A DNA stretch of 49,301 bases. Origin: Anaerohalosphaeraceae bacterium (GTDB taxonomy: Bacteria; Planctomycetota; Phycisphaerae; Sedimentisphaerales; Anaerohalosphaeraceae). Under the pieces are notes generated by a model. It searched no databases, had not been told where the DNA came from, and was given only the letters and a program-made list of their open reading frames with translations. A program made the position numbers and the translations under genes. The stretch covers positions 1 through 49,301 of the forward strand of contig DAOSUR010000018.1 of NCBI GenBank assembly GCA_035378985.1. The letters are read 5' to 3'. Every line of letters starts with the position of its first letter. Position 1 is the first letter of the stretch. This document shows positions 34,600 to 42,332 of this stretch, in pieces.

Positions 34600-36576
34600 T
34601 TATTTGCGAATTTCAACATACTGAAACTTTTTCTGCAGCGGAACAAAATCTTTTCCGCCTCCGGTGAAAAATTTCGGGAAAAACTCCACAAACTGAAGCC
34701 GCAGCGAGTGGACAAACGCTCCCAGCACCGACAAGGCGATATTAAACAGATGTCCTCCGACAAACAGCACTGCTCCCAGCAGCCATCCGACATATGGGAC
34801 GCCCAAGACCAGTTTGACCAGAATATTGATTGCCATCCCGCAGCCGGCTCCCACCAGACAAAGGGCCAGCAGACGGGCGTAGCTGAGAATATCTCCGATG
34901 AAGAAAACGGTGCTGAAAAGCTGATAGACGCCCAGCCCCAGCCGGCCCGCCCAGCCGCCGCTTCGTACCGTAAACAAAACAATCACGGCGGAGGTGAGGC
35001 ACACGAGAATGATGCACGGTGTTTTGAATTCTTTCGGCAGCTTATCTGCGGAGACCAGGCCGATGCACAGCAGACTGTTCAGGTGAACAATCCAGACCAG
35101 CTGGTCGCAAAGGGCGGCGGCCCAGTCTTTTTTGAGCAGGTTGGCGAAAAAGGCGATGAACAGCCCGCACTGAATTTGAAAATAGCCGAGGGCCAGTGAA
35201 AGGATGAAAAAGAACATCGGGTTGGCCATCGGGTCAAACAGCATTAATTGGGTCCGCACGGCATCCAGCCCGCTCCGCAGGGCGGACCCTTCCGGCAGGA
35301 GGGAGGTCACGGCATCCCCGAACCAGCTGCCCATAATCAGGCCGGCCAGCGTTGTGGTGATGGAGCAGATCAGAAGCATCCAAAAGATGCCTTTGTTAGC
35401 CCGGACTTTTCGAAGCACCCAGGCCAGCAGGGCGGTCAGAATCAGCCCATACCCCGCATCCGCCATGCACAGCCCGAAAAAGACGGCAAAAAACGGGGCC
35501 AGAAACACGGTCGGGTCCACCGAAGTCGGGGCCGGCATTCCGTACAGACGCGTGATGGTTTCAAAGGGACGAACCACCGGCACATTCTCAATCTCCACCG
35601 GCGGCTCTTCGCCTTCTGTCGGGATCAGAACCGTCACATCGCACGCCTCAAACCGCCGGACGATTTCCTGCACGCGAGGATAGTCCTTCCGCTTGGTCCA
35701 GCCCTCCAGAAACAGCGTCTGCTCCGTTGCCGGAGCGCCGGCCAGGGCGGTCTTGCGCTCCAGCAGGTTCCTGTAGTAGTCATAGAGCACTTTCAGTTCC
35801 AGCTGCCGTCCGGATAAAGAGGCGGCCTCCCGGCTGACCTGAGCGATTTGTTCGTCAATTCCCTGCAGACGGCGGCGGCACTGTTCAATCAGGTCCGCCG
35901 GCGTCCCTTTGAGTCCTTCCAGATGAACGGCCTCAAATTCAGCACCGCGGAGGATTTTCTGCACTTCTGCCGTCTGAGCGGCCGGCGCAAAAATCAGGCA
36001 TGCCTTCCGGTTTTCCGCTTCTCCGACAAGCTCCACCGTGCACAACAGGTCTTCGAGGGCCTGCTGAACCGCCGGAACATTCTGCGCGGGAATCATCCCG
36101 ACAAACACCTGAACCGAGGAAAAGGAGGCCAAATCCTCCAGGCGGCACGTCAGATTCCGCCACGGCAAAAGACGCTGAAGCTGCTCCGTCGTCTGTTCCA
36201 GCTCCGCCTGAAGGCCTTCCAGCCGCTTCTGGGTCTGCTCCGTCCGGTCCAGCAGGTCCATTGCCTCCTGACCGCTCAGAATGGCCGAAAATGCGGAAGC
36301 GTCAATCTCCACACGCGGAGAAAACAGACTCCTTCCCGAGGGCTCCTGTGCGTGGGCTTCCAGAAAAGCGATGGCCTTTTCCAGCCGACTGACCAGTTCT
36401 TCGAGGTCTTTGGGACGGCGGAATTCCGTCTGAAGTTCCGGCCATTCCTTGCTGACCATCGCCTGTGCCGCATCCAGCAGATGCACCAGCCCCGCTTCCT
36501 GAAGGGCCTCCAGGAGCTGGGCCGCCTGGCTGCGGTGGGCGATGATCAGAATCTTTTCCATCGGCGCAATGGCCAT
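34600..36576 (-). CDS. V-type ATP synthase subunit I
   Basis: 658 residues, ATG with AAGGAAC upstream. The N-terminal cytoplasmic half (about 1-345) is a coiled-coil arm beginning MEKILIIAHRSQAAQLLEAL, as expected for the stator a/I subunit. The C-terminal half has about seven membrane helices (FFAVFFGLCMADAGYGLILT, ALLAWVLRKV, MFFFILSLALGYFQIQCGLF, YARLLALCLVGAGCGMAINI, GHLFNIALSVLGAFVHSLRL), with the family sequence MADAGYG and the SLRLQFVEFFPKFF end. It forms the ion half-channels beside the K ring. Confidence 0.94.
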   Translation of the reverse strand: MAIAPMEKILIIAHRSQAAQLLEALQEAGLVHLLDAAQAMVSKEWPELQTEFRRPKDLEELVSRLEKAIAFLEAHAQEPSGRSLFSPRVEIDASAFSAILSGQEAMDLLDRTEQTQKRLEGLQAELEQTTEQLQRLLPWRNLTCRLEDLASFSSVQVFVGMIPAQNVPAVQQALEDLLCTVELVGEAENRKACLIFAPAAQTAEVQKILRGAEFEAVHLEGLKGTPADLIEQCRRRLQGIDEQIAQVSREAASLSGRQLELKVLYDYYRNLLERKTALAGAPATEQTLFLEGWTKRKDYPRVQEIVRRFEACDVTVLIPTEGEEPPVEIENVPVVRPFETITRLYGMPAPTSVDPTVFLAPFFAVFFGLCMADAGYGLILTALLAWVLRKVRANKGIFWMLLICSITTTLAGLIMGSWFGDAVTSLLPEGSALRSGLDAVRTQLMLFDPMANPMFFFILSLALGYFQIQCGLFIAFFANLLKKDWAAALCDQLVWIVHLNSLLCIGLVSADKLPKEFKTPCIILVCLTSAVIVLFTVRSGGWAGRLGLGVYQLFSTVFFIGDILSYARLLALCLVGAGCGMAINILVKLVLGVPYVGWLLGAVLFVGGHLFNIALSVLGAFVHSLRLQFVEFFPKFFTGGGKDFVPLQKKFQYVEIRK

Positions 36577-36635
36577 TTGTTTGTTCCTTCTGTCTATGTA
36601 AAAAAATTAGGTCTGCATTGATTCCTGACGGAGCA

Positions 36636-36941
36636 TCATTGGGGCAAATGGGACAAAATGACGCGGATGCATTCTTCCATTCGCCCCGCGGCTTTCTGCC
36701 GAAGAGCATCAATCTGCTTTTGTCCCTCTTTCAGAAGCGATTCGACCTGGGCCCGGCCGCTCTGTTCGGCCTCGGCAAGGGCCGCTGCCATGCGTTCTTT
36801 CCGCTGCTGCTGTGCCCGACGGCGCATCTGGTCTTCTTCGACGGCGGCCTTTTCGAGCAGTTCAGCGGCCTCTTTTTTGGCTTGTTCGATCATTTGCCGG
36901 GCCTGCTGTTCTGCGTCTTTGATTCGTTGAACCAGTTCCAT
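36636..36941 (-). CDS. V-type ATP synthase G/H-type peripheral stalk subunit
   Basis: 101 residues, first gene of the operon, with AGGA upstream. Almost entirely a charged coiled coil (MELVQRIKDAEQQARQMIEQ then AKKEAAELLEKAAVEEDQMR), resembling the G or H subunit that pairs with E in bacterial and archaeal V-type enzymes. Small and low in specific motifs, so identification depends on position. Confidence 0.75.
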   Translation of the reverse strand: MELVQRIKDAEQQARQMIEQAKKEAAELLEKAAVEEDQMRRRAQQQRKERMAAALAEAEQSGRAQVESLLKEGQKQIDALRQKAAGRMEECIRVILSHLPQ

Positions 36942-37001
36942 AGAATCGTCCTGCTTTCGGCGGTTTCAAAATTCCTCTGCGTTCTTTTTTTTCAGGGACT
37001 T

Positions 37002-37029
37002 ATCATAGCAAGCCCCCCAAACAGGACAA
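37002..37029 (-). promoter_or_regulatory. Putative promoter of the V-type ATPase operon
   Basis: On the minus strand TTGTCC (37029-37024) and TATGAT (37007-37002) are 16 bases apart, about 60 bases before the first operon gene. The -35 box is moderate. Confidence 0.45.
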
Positions 37030-37031
37030 GG

Positions 37032-37069
37032 GAAAACTTTCGGTTTTTGGAGAAAAAACGGGAGTTTTC
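37032..37069 (-). terminator. Inverted repeat after the cytidylate-kinase-like gene
   Basis: GAAAACT (37032-37038) mirrors AGTTTTC (37063-37069), and an inner TTTTT/AAAAA pair lies around GGAG at 37049-37052. It starts 8 bases after the minus-strand stop at 37078 and overlaps the start of the ATPase promoter region. There is no T-tract outside the stem, so termination is only a possibility. Confidence 0.35.
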
Positions 37070-37077
37070 TTTGGGGA

Positions 37078-37770
37078 TTACTTTTTGGCAGGCCCAATGA
37101 GCCCCTTTTGTTCCATTGCCAGAAGAATCAAATCTGCCATCTGCTCTTTTTTGAAAATCGAATTGTCCAGCGTAATAGCGAATGCCGGCTCGCGCGGATT
37201 TTTTTCTTCATAAAGACGCCGCATAAATTCGCGTTCTTTGTCTATTTCATCTATTTTAACAGCCGCCGCTGTTTTATCTATTTTCTCACGAATACTCACC
37301 CTCGCAATTCTCCAATCTCTCGGTGCTTCAACCCGAATGCTTAATCCGTTCTCGATGTCATAGGTCGCCGATGCACTGCCCTGTCCGATAATAATCGCAT
37401 ACCCTTCATAAGCAATGGTGCGCACCATCAGCATAATTTTATTGCGGATTTCGTACCCGTCCGGAACATTTCCTTTTCGCAAACCTCGCAGAAAGTCCTT
37501 GAAAAGACTGGGCTTAGCTCGTCGCTCCCGTTCAATCAACTCCTCGGTCAGGCCGGTATCCTCCGCCAGCTGCTTGAGCAGCTCTTTATAATACAGTTTC
37601 CAACGGCCCAATTCGTCACGCTGATTGAGTTTTTCCAGAAGATACTGTCCCAGTTCAAATCCATCACAGCCGAACTGCCTCGAAATGGTCAAAAAAGGGC
37701 CGGGCTCCTGTTTTCGATTCACATTCTCTAAATGGTCACGAAGATAGGCGGATAGGGTCGGCTTGCTCAT
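37078..37770 (-). CDS. Cytidylate kinase-like family protein
   Basis: 230 residues from the ATG at 37770 (AAGGAC just upstream); an in-frame ATG 39 bases earlier lacks a site. The start FLTISRQFGCDGFELGQYLL corresponds to the P-loop region of the Cytidylate_kin2 family (usual ISREYGSGGREI). Later sequences KIMLMVRTIAYEGYAIIIGQG, SIRVEAPRDWRIARVSI and FAITLDNSIFKKEQMADLIL fit the family. These proteins resemble CMP kinase but generally lack the standard P-loop lysine, and their substrates are unknown. It is divergent from the GH106 gene and is probably its own transcript. Confidence 0.75.
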   Translation of the reverse strand: MSKPTLSAYLRDHLENVNRKQEPGPFLTISRQFGCDGFELGQYLLEKLNQRDELGRWKLYYKELLKQLAEDTGLTEELIERERRAKPSLFKDFLRGLRKGNVPDGYEIRNKIMLMVRTIAYEGYAIIIGQGSASATYDIENGLSIRVEAPRDWRIARVSIREKIDKTAAAVKIDEIDKEREFMRRLYEEKNPREPAFAITLDNSIFKKEQMADLILLAMEQKGLIGPAKK

Positions 37771-37934
37771 TGCATCGTCCTTTAATGGTTTTCCGGCCTG
37801 TTTGCTCAATTCTCATATTACTCTATCGGAATTATCAGACGATGTTAAGCCGCAAAGCGTTCAGGCGGATTTGGATTTCCTGTTAAAATAGAGAAAATTC
37901 CTTGTTCCAAATACTGCTGGATAGAACGATTTTC

Positions 37935-37950
37935 GTATGATATATCGTAC
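37935..37950 (+). promoter_or_regulatory. Near-palindromic operator candidate upstream of the GH106 gene
   Basis: GTATGATATATCGTAC is a 16-bp inverted repeat with one mismatched pair, 26 bases before the GH106 start. Palindromes of this size often bind dimeric regulators. AT-rich -10-like TTAAAATAG lies near 37883. Confidence 0.4.
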
Positions 37951-37976
37951 CAGTCACTGAAGGAAAGGAATAGCGA

Positions 37977-40900
37977 ATGCGGCAGTTCGGTTTGTGCCTG
38001 ATGTTCTTGAGCATTGTTTGTTCGTCCTCTGCTGTGTTATCGGAACAGGAGTTTCACAATCCCCCTGCTTGGGCGGGGGTGCGGTGCTGGTGGTGGTGGC
38101 TGAACAGCAATGTCACCGCCGAGGCCATCACCCGTGACCTGGAAGAGATGAAAGCCAAGGGATTCAGCGGAGCGATGATTTTCGACGCCGGAGGCGCTGA
38201 CCAGCGAGGCAACGCCCAAGTCCCGGCCGGGCCGCTTTTTGGAAGTCCTGAATGGGTGAAACTTTACCAGCATGCTCTCCGGGAGGCCCAGCGGCTCGGA
38301 CTGGAACTGGGGCTGTCCATCCAGAGCGGCTGGAACCTCGGCGGGCCCATCGTGACGGCCGATTGGGCCGCCAAACAGTTGACCTGGTCCGAAGTGCAGA
38401 TTGAAGGCCCGCAGCAGTATAAACAGAAACTTCCGACCCCCGAAAACCGGAATTGGTATCGGGACATTGCCGTGCTGGCTTTTCCTTTGAAGCTGTACAA
38501 ACCCTCCGACATCCATTGGACGGTCCAAAGCAGCTCCGCTCAGCAGGATTATCCCGCCGCCCTCGTCTTCGACGGCAATCCGGATACCTTCTGGGTCAGC
38601 GGCGGCACGGAACCCGGGCAGGGGCCTTCCGCGGAAAAACCCCAGTGGCTTCAGTTTGCCTTTGAAAAACCCGTTGCTATCTCCGGAGTACAAGTGCTGG
38701 GCCGGCCCGGCTACGGCCCCAAAAGAATCCGCATTCAAGTTGATGAAAATCCTCCGCATGAAGCCGTTTCCATCGAAGACGGCCGACAAAAAACCGTGGA
38801 AATGGAAAAACAGACCGGCACCGTCTTTCGCATTCTTTTTGAGGAGGCCTATGACCTGCGGCATCCCGATCAGCCCCGCAATGTGCAGGTCGCTGAACTG
38901 TATTGGCTCGATGAAAATAAAAAACCCATCACCGGCACTGTTTCCCGACCGGGCATTCAGAATCTGCAGCTGAAAATTCTGCACGAGGAACTGGGGATGT
39001 CCGCTCCGGACTGCCGGTTTCTGCTGGAGGATATTCCCCCTGTGGAAGGCGAGGAAGACGCCTCTTTGAAGGACATTGTCAACCTGACGGAGCAACTGGC
39101 GGGCGACGGCACACTCACCTGGACGGTTCCCGCCGGCACCTGGACGGTGCTGCGCTTCGGCTATACGCCCACCGATGCCCGCGTCTCCACGTCCAGCGGG
39201 GGCTGGCAGGGTATGGTGATTGATTACCTGGGCCGCAGCGCCTTTGAACGCTACTGGAACGAGGTAGTGGAGCCGTTACTGGAAGCCGCCGGCCCCCTCA
39301 AAGGCACCGTCCTCAAGCAGCTGGAGACTGACAGCTGGGAATGCGGCGGAATGAACTGGTCGGACCGTTTTGCCGAAGATTTCAAAAAATACCGCGGCTA
39401 CGACCCCATTCCCTATCTGCCGGTCATCGCCGGCAAGATTATCGAAAGCCGCGAAGTGTCCAACGCCTTCCTGGCCGACTTCCGCAAGACGCTGGCCGAC
39501 TGTGTAGCCGACAATCACTATGCGGTTTTTGCGGAATTAGCCCACAAGCATAACCTCCAGATTCAGCCCGAGTCCGCCGGCCCGCACGCAGGCCCCATTG
39601 ACGGCGTTAAAAACTACGGCAAGAGCGATATCGTTATGTCCGAGTTCTGGTCGCCCTCGCCGCATCGTCCCACGCCCGAAGTGCGCTTCTTCGTCAAGCA
39701 GGCGGCCGCCGCCGCGCACATTTACGGCAAAGAAATCGTCGCGGCCGAGTCCTTTACCACCATCGGACGTCACTGGAATGATGTGCTCTGGAAGACGATG
39801 AAGCCCGCGATGGACCATGAGTTTTGTGCCGGACTGAATCAGATTTTCTTCCACACCTTCACCTGCTCGCCCAAAGAGATGGGCATTCCCGGACAGGAAT
39901 ATTTTGCGGGCACCCACGTCAACCCGCAGGTGACCTGGTGGCATCATTCCATCCCCTTTATCCAGTACATCAGCCGCTGCCAATATATGCTCCGCAAAGG
40001 CAGATTTGTCGCGGATGTGCTGTATTATTACGGCGACCACGTACCCAATATCGCCCGGCTCAAGGAAGACGACCCGGCCAAAGTCCTGCCCGGATTCGAC
40101 TATGACATCACGGATGAGGTCATTCTGGCCAAACTGAAAGTCCGCTCCGGCAAAATCGTCGTCCCCGGCGGCATCTCGTATCATCTGCTGGTGATGCCGG
40201 ATCACAAAGTTCTTTCGCTTCAGGCCCTCGAAAAAGTCAATGAACTGCTTCGTCAGGGAGCGACGGTCCTTTGTGAGCGTCCGGAACGGATGGTTTCTCT
40301 GGTCGGCGGACTGCCCGCCCGACAGCGTTTTGAGCAGCTGACCGACCAGCTGTGGGGCGAAGTGACGCCGCCTGCCGGTCAGCGCACCATCGGAAGCGGC
40401 CGGCTCATCTGGGGCAAGACCGCACGCCAGGTCCTGCTTGAAGACCGCATTCGTCCCGACTTCGAATTTTCCGGCGCAAACCCCGGTGTGCAGCTGGACT
40501 ACATTCACTGCACTCGCGAGGATGCGGATGTGTATTTTGTCTCCAATCAGACGGAAACCGTCGTGACGGCTGACTGCCGTTTCCGCATCAGCGGCAAAAT
40601 CCCGCAGCTGTGGGACCCCGTCAGCGGACAGGTCAAACCCGCCGCCTTCCGGCAGTCAGACGGACGCACTGAAGTGACGCTTCGCCTGGGCCCGTATGGT
40701 TCCATCTTTGTGGTGTTCCAGCCGACGGCATCTGCGCAGCCGGCTCCTGCAGCCAATTATAAGGAGTATTTGACTGTCCAGACTCTCACCGGCCCCTGGC
40801 TGGTTTCTTTTGACCCCCACTGGGGCGGCCCGGAGGAAATTGTTTTTCCCGACCTGCTTGACTGGAGTCAGCACGAACAGGAAGGCGTGCGTTTCTACTC

Positions 40901-41261
40901 CGGTGCGGCGGTCTATAAGAAAAGCTTCCAGCTCGAAAAGCCCCTGCAGGCCGGACGGGAATATCGGCTGGACCTCGGACGCGTCGAAGATGTCGGCATC
41001 GCCAAAGTGATGCTCAACGGAAAAGACCTCGGGATTCTTTGGACACCGCCGTTTCAGGCGGATATTTCCGCCGTCCTGAAAAACGGCGTCAACGTGCTCG
41101 AAGTGGAAGTGGTCAACTCTTGGCGCAATCGGCTTATCGGCGACCGGAACCTGCCGCCGGACCAGCGCCGCACCAAAACCAACATTACCGTCCGGCGAGA
41201 CTGGGGGCTTGAGCCGTCCGGCCTTCTGGGACCCGTGGCTGTCCTCATAGAGAAAGAATAG
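37977..41261 (+). CDS. GH106-type alpha-L-rhamnosidase-like enzyme
   Basis: 1094 residues, ATG with GAAAGGAA upstream. Signal peptide about 1-22. The catalytic part opens with PPAWAGVRCWWWWLNSNVTA then ITRDLEEMKAKGFSGAMIFD, the known start of GH106 enzymes that remove alpha-L-rhamnose from plant or algal polysaccharides. Residues about 185-290 (LVFDGNPDTFWVSGGTEPGQ, WLQFAFEKPVAISGVQVLG) look like an inserted F5/8-type-C carbohydrate-binding domain. The C-terminus (about 930-1090) is a galactose-binding-like sandwich (YRLDLGRVEDVGIAKVMLNG, then LEVEVVNSWRNRLIGDRNLP). Candidate acidic residues lie in QPESAGPHAGPID and VMSEFWSPS. No dockerin tag. Rhamnose specificity is inferred from the family. 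Confidence 0.82.
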   Translation: MRQFGLCLMFLSIVCSSSAVLSEQEFHNPPAWAGVRCWWWWLNSNVTAEAITRDLEEMKAKGFSGAMIFDAGGADQRGNAQVPAGPLFGSPEWVKLYQHALREAQRLGLELGLSIQSGWNLGGPIVTADWAAKQLTWSEVQIEGPQQYKQKLPTPENRNWYRDIAVLAFPLKLYKPSDIHWTVQSSSAQQDYPAALVFDGNPDTFWVSGGTEPGQGPSAEKPQWLQFAFEKPVAISGVQVLGRPGYGPKRIRIQVDENPPHEAVSIEDGRQKTVEMEKQTGTVFRILFEEAYDLRHPDQPRNVQVAELYWLDENKKPITGTVSRPGIQNLQLKILHEELGMSAPDCRFLLEDIPPVEGEEDASLKDIVNLTEQLAGDGTLTWTVPAGTWTVLRFGYTPTDARVSTSSGGWQGMVIDYLGRSAFERYWNEVVEPLLEAAGPLKGTVLKQLETDSWECGGMNWSDRFAEDFKKYRGYDPIPYLPVIAGKIIESREVSNAFLADFRKTLADCVADNHYAVFAELAHKHNLQIQPESAGPHAGPIDGVKNYGKSDIVMSEFWSPSPHRPTPEVRFFVKQAAAAAHIYGKEIVAAESFTTIGRHWNDVLWKTMKPAMDHEFCAGLNQIFFHTFTCSPKEMGIPGQEYFAGTHVNPQVTWWHHSIPFIQYISRCQYMLRKGRFVADVLYYYGDHVPNIARLKEDDPAKVLPGFDYDITDEVILAKLKVRSGKIVVPGGISYHLLVMPDHKVLSLQALEKVNELLRQGATVLCERPERMVSLVGGLPARQRFEQLTDQLWGEVTPPAGQRTIGSGRLIWGKTARQVLLEDRIRPDFEFSGANPGVQLDYIHCTREDADVYFVSNQTETVVTADCRFRISGKIPQLWDPVSGQVKPAAFRQSDGRTEVTLRLGPYGSIFVVFQPTASAQPAPAANYKEYLTVQTLTGPWLVSFDPHWGGPEEIVFPDLLDWSQHEQEGVRFYSGAAVYKKSFQLEKPLQAGREYRLDLGRVEDVGIAKVMLNGKDLGILWTPPFQADISAVLKNGVNVLEVEVVNSWRNRLIGDRNLPPDQRRTKTNITVRRDWGLEPSGLLGPVAVLIEKE

Positions 41262-41277
41262 CAGAATAATAGCCGCG

Positions 41278-41424
41278 CCCGCCAGAGTGGCGGGGAAGGT
41301 ATGGATGAAAAACTCCTGGATTCCCGCCTTCGCGGGAATGACGACAGGCTGGGGAATGACGGCAGGTGGTTTTTTGAGCCCGCGCAGCGGGCGCTATGGG
41401 ATAGCCACGGGCGCCAGCCCGTGG
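41278..41424 (+). repeat. Cluster of four short palindromes between convergent genes
   Basis: Four perfect hairpins follow one another: CCCGCCA-GAG-TGGCGGG (41278-41294), ATTCCCGC-CTTC-GCGGGAAT (41320-41339), GCCCGC-GCA-GCGGGC (41378-41392) and CCACGGGC-GCCA-GCCCGTGG (41405-41424). GGGAATGACGACAGG (41334-41348) recurs as GGGAATGACGGCAGG (41352-41366). The second stem has the same core as REP-type repeats seen in many genomes. The 41262-41494 interval holds no gene. Confidence 0.7.
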
Positions 41425-41494
41425 AAAAAAGTCCGGCTCTCATTTTTCCTGGCTTTCGCCTCCTGCTTGTCAGCAGCTCTGCACATCCTCCAAG

Positions 41495-42232
41495 TCAGAA
41501 AAGCAGCTTCACAGCCGCAGCGGCAGCCAGCACTACGGTGAGGATTTCGAACAGCCGCTGCGGAATATGCCGCAGCAGGATAATGCCCCCGACCGCCCCG
41601 AGCGCAACGGCGGGAAAAACATACACATCCGCCGGCAGGGATTGCGGCGTTATCAGTCCCAGATGCCACAGAAACGGCACTTTGAGCCAGTTGACCACAA
41701 AAAAGAACCACGCGGAAGTGCCGACAAACTTGTCCTTGTCCAGCTTCATCGAAAGCAGGTACAGCGTCATCACAGGGCCCGCCGCATTGGCCAGAAGCGT
41801 CGTTACCCCCGCGGCAAATCCCATCGCATACGCAAACAGACGGCCGGACGGCGGCCTGTTGCCGTTGGAAGAAAAGCCGCGGGCCTTCAGCGTCAGCATC
41901 GCGAGAACCACAACTCCAATCAGCGGCGCCAGCCGTCGGTCATCCAGATGCTGCATCAGGACAAACCCTGCCGCAATGCCCAGCAGCGCCGCCGGCAGCA
42001 GCCGCAGCAGACAAGACCACTGGGCCTGTCGGCGGTAATACGCCGCCGCAAACAAATCAGCAAAAATCAGCAGCGGCAGCAGCAGACCGACCGAGGCCCG
42101 CGCGGGCACCGCCATCGCCGCCAGCGGTACCGCCAGAATCCCCGCGCCCGGAAGCGCTGTCTTGGACAGCCCCACCAGCACCCCGCAAAGAGCCAAAATC
42201 CCCCAACCTGCCGGTGTAATATTCAGTTCCAT
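41495..42232 (-). CDS. TauE/SafE-family membrane permease
   Basis: 245 residues from the ATG at 42232 (AGGAAAAC upstream); an extended start 48 bases earlier is unlikely. About eight hydrophobic segments are visible with the family's two-repeat layout, including the N-terminal GVLVGLSKTALPGAGILAVP and the middle AYAMGFAAGVTTLLANAAGP then VMTLYLLSMKL, matching the repeated G-x-x-x-G-x-x-L-NxxGP pattern. The family exports sulfite, sulfoacetate or other organic anions, or takes up anions; the substrate here cannot be read. It converges with the GH106 gene and is divergent from priA. Confidence 0.88.
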   Translation of the reverse strand: MELNITPAGWGILALCGVLVGLSKTALPGAGILAVPLAAMAVPARASVGLLLPLLIFADLFAAAYYRRQAQWSCLLRLLPAALLGIAAGFVLMQHLDDRRLAPLIGVVVLAMLTLKARGFSSNGNRPPSGRLFAYAMGFAAGVTTLLANAAGPVMTLYLLSMKLDKDKFVGTSAWFFFVVNWLKVPFLWHLGLITPQSLPADVYVFPAVALGAVGGIILLRHIPQRLFEILTVVLAAAAAVKLLF

Positions 42233-42332
42233 TCTTGTTTTCCTGACAGTTTTTGTTCTGAAGGAAAGCAGTATAAACACAAAGGCAGGGGGACTCTATC
42301 TTTTTCGGGGTTTTGATGCTACATTAACGGAC

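Noticed and set aside
42162..42332. N-terminal extension of PriA
   Set aside because: It overlaps the divergent permease gene and its 5' region; the ATG at 42333 begins the family sequence.
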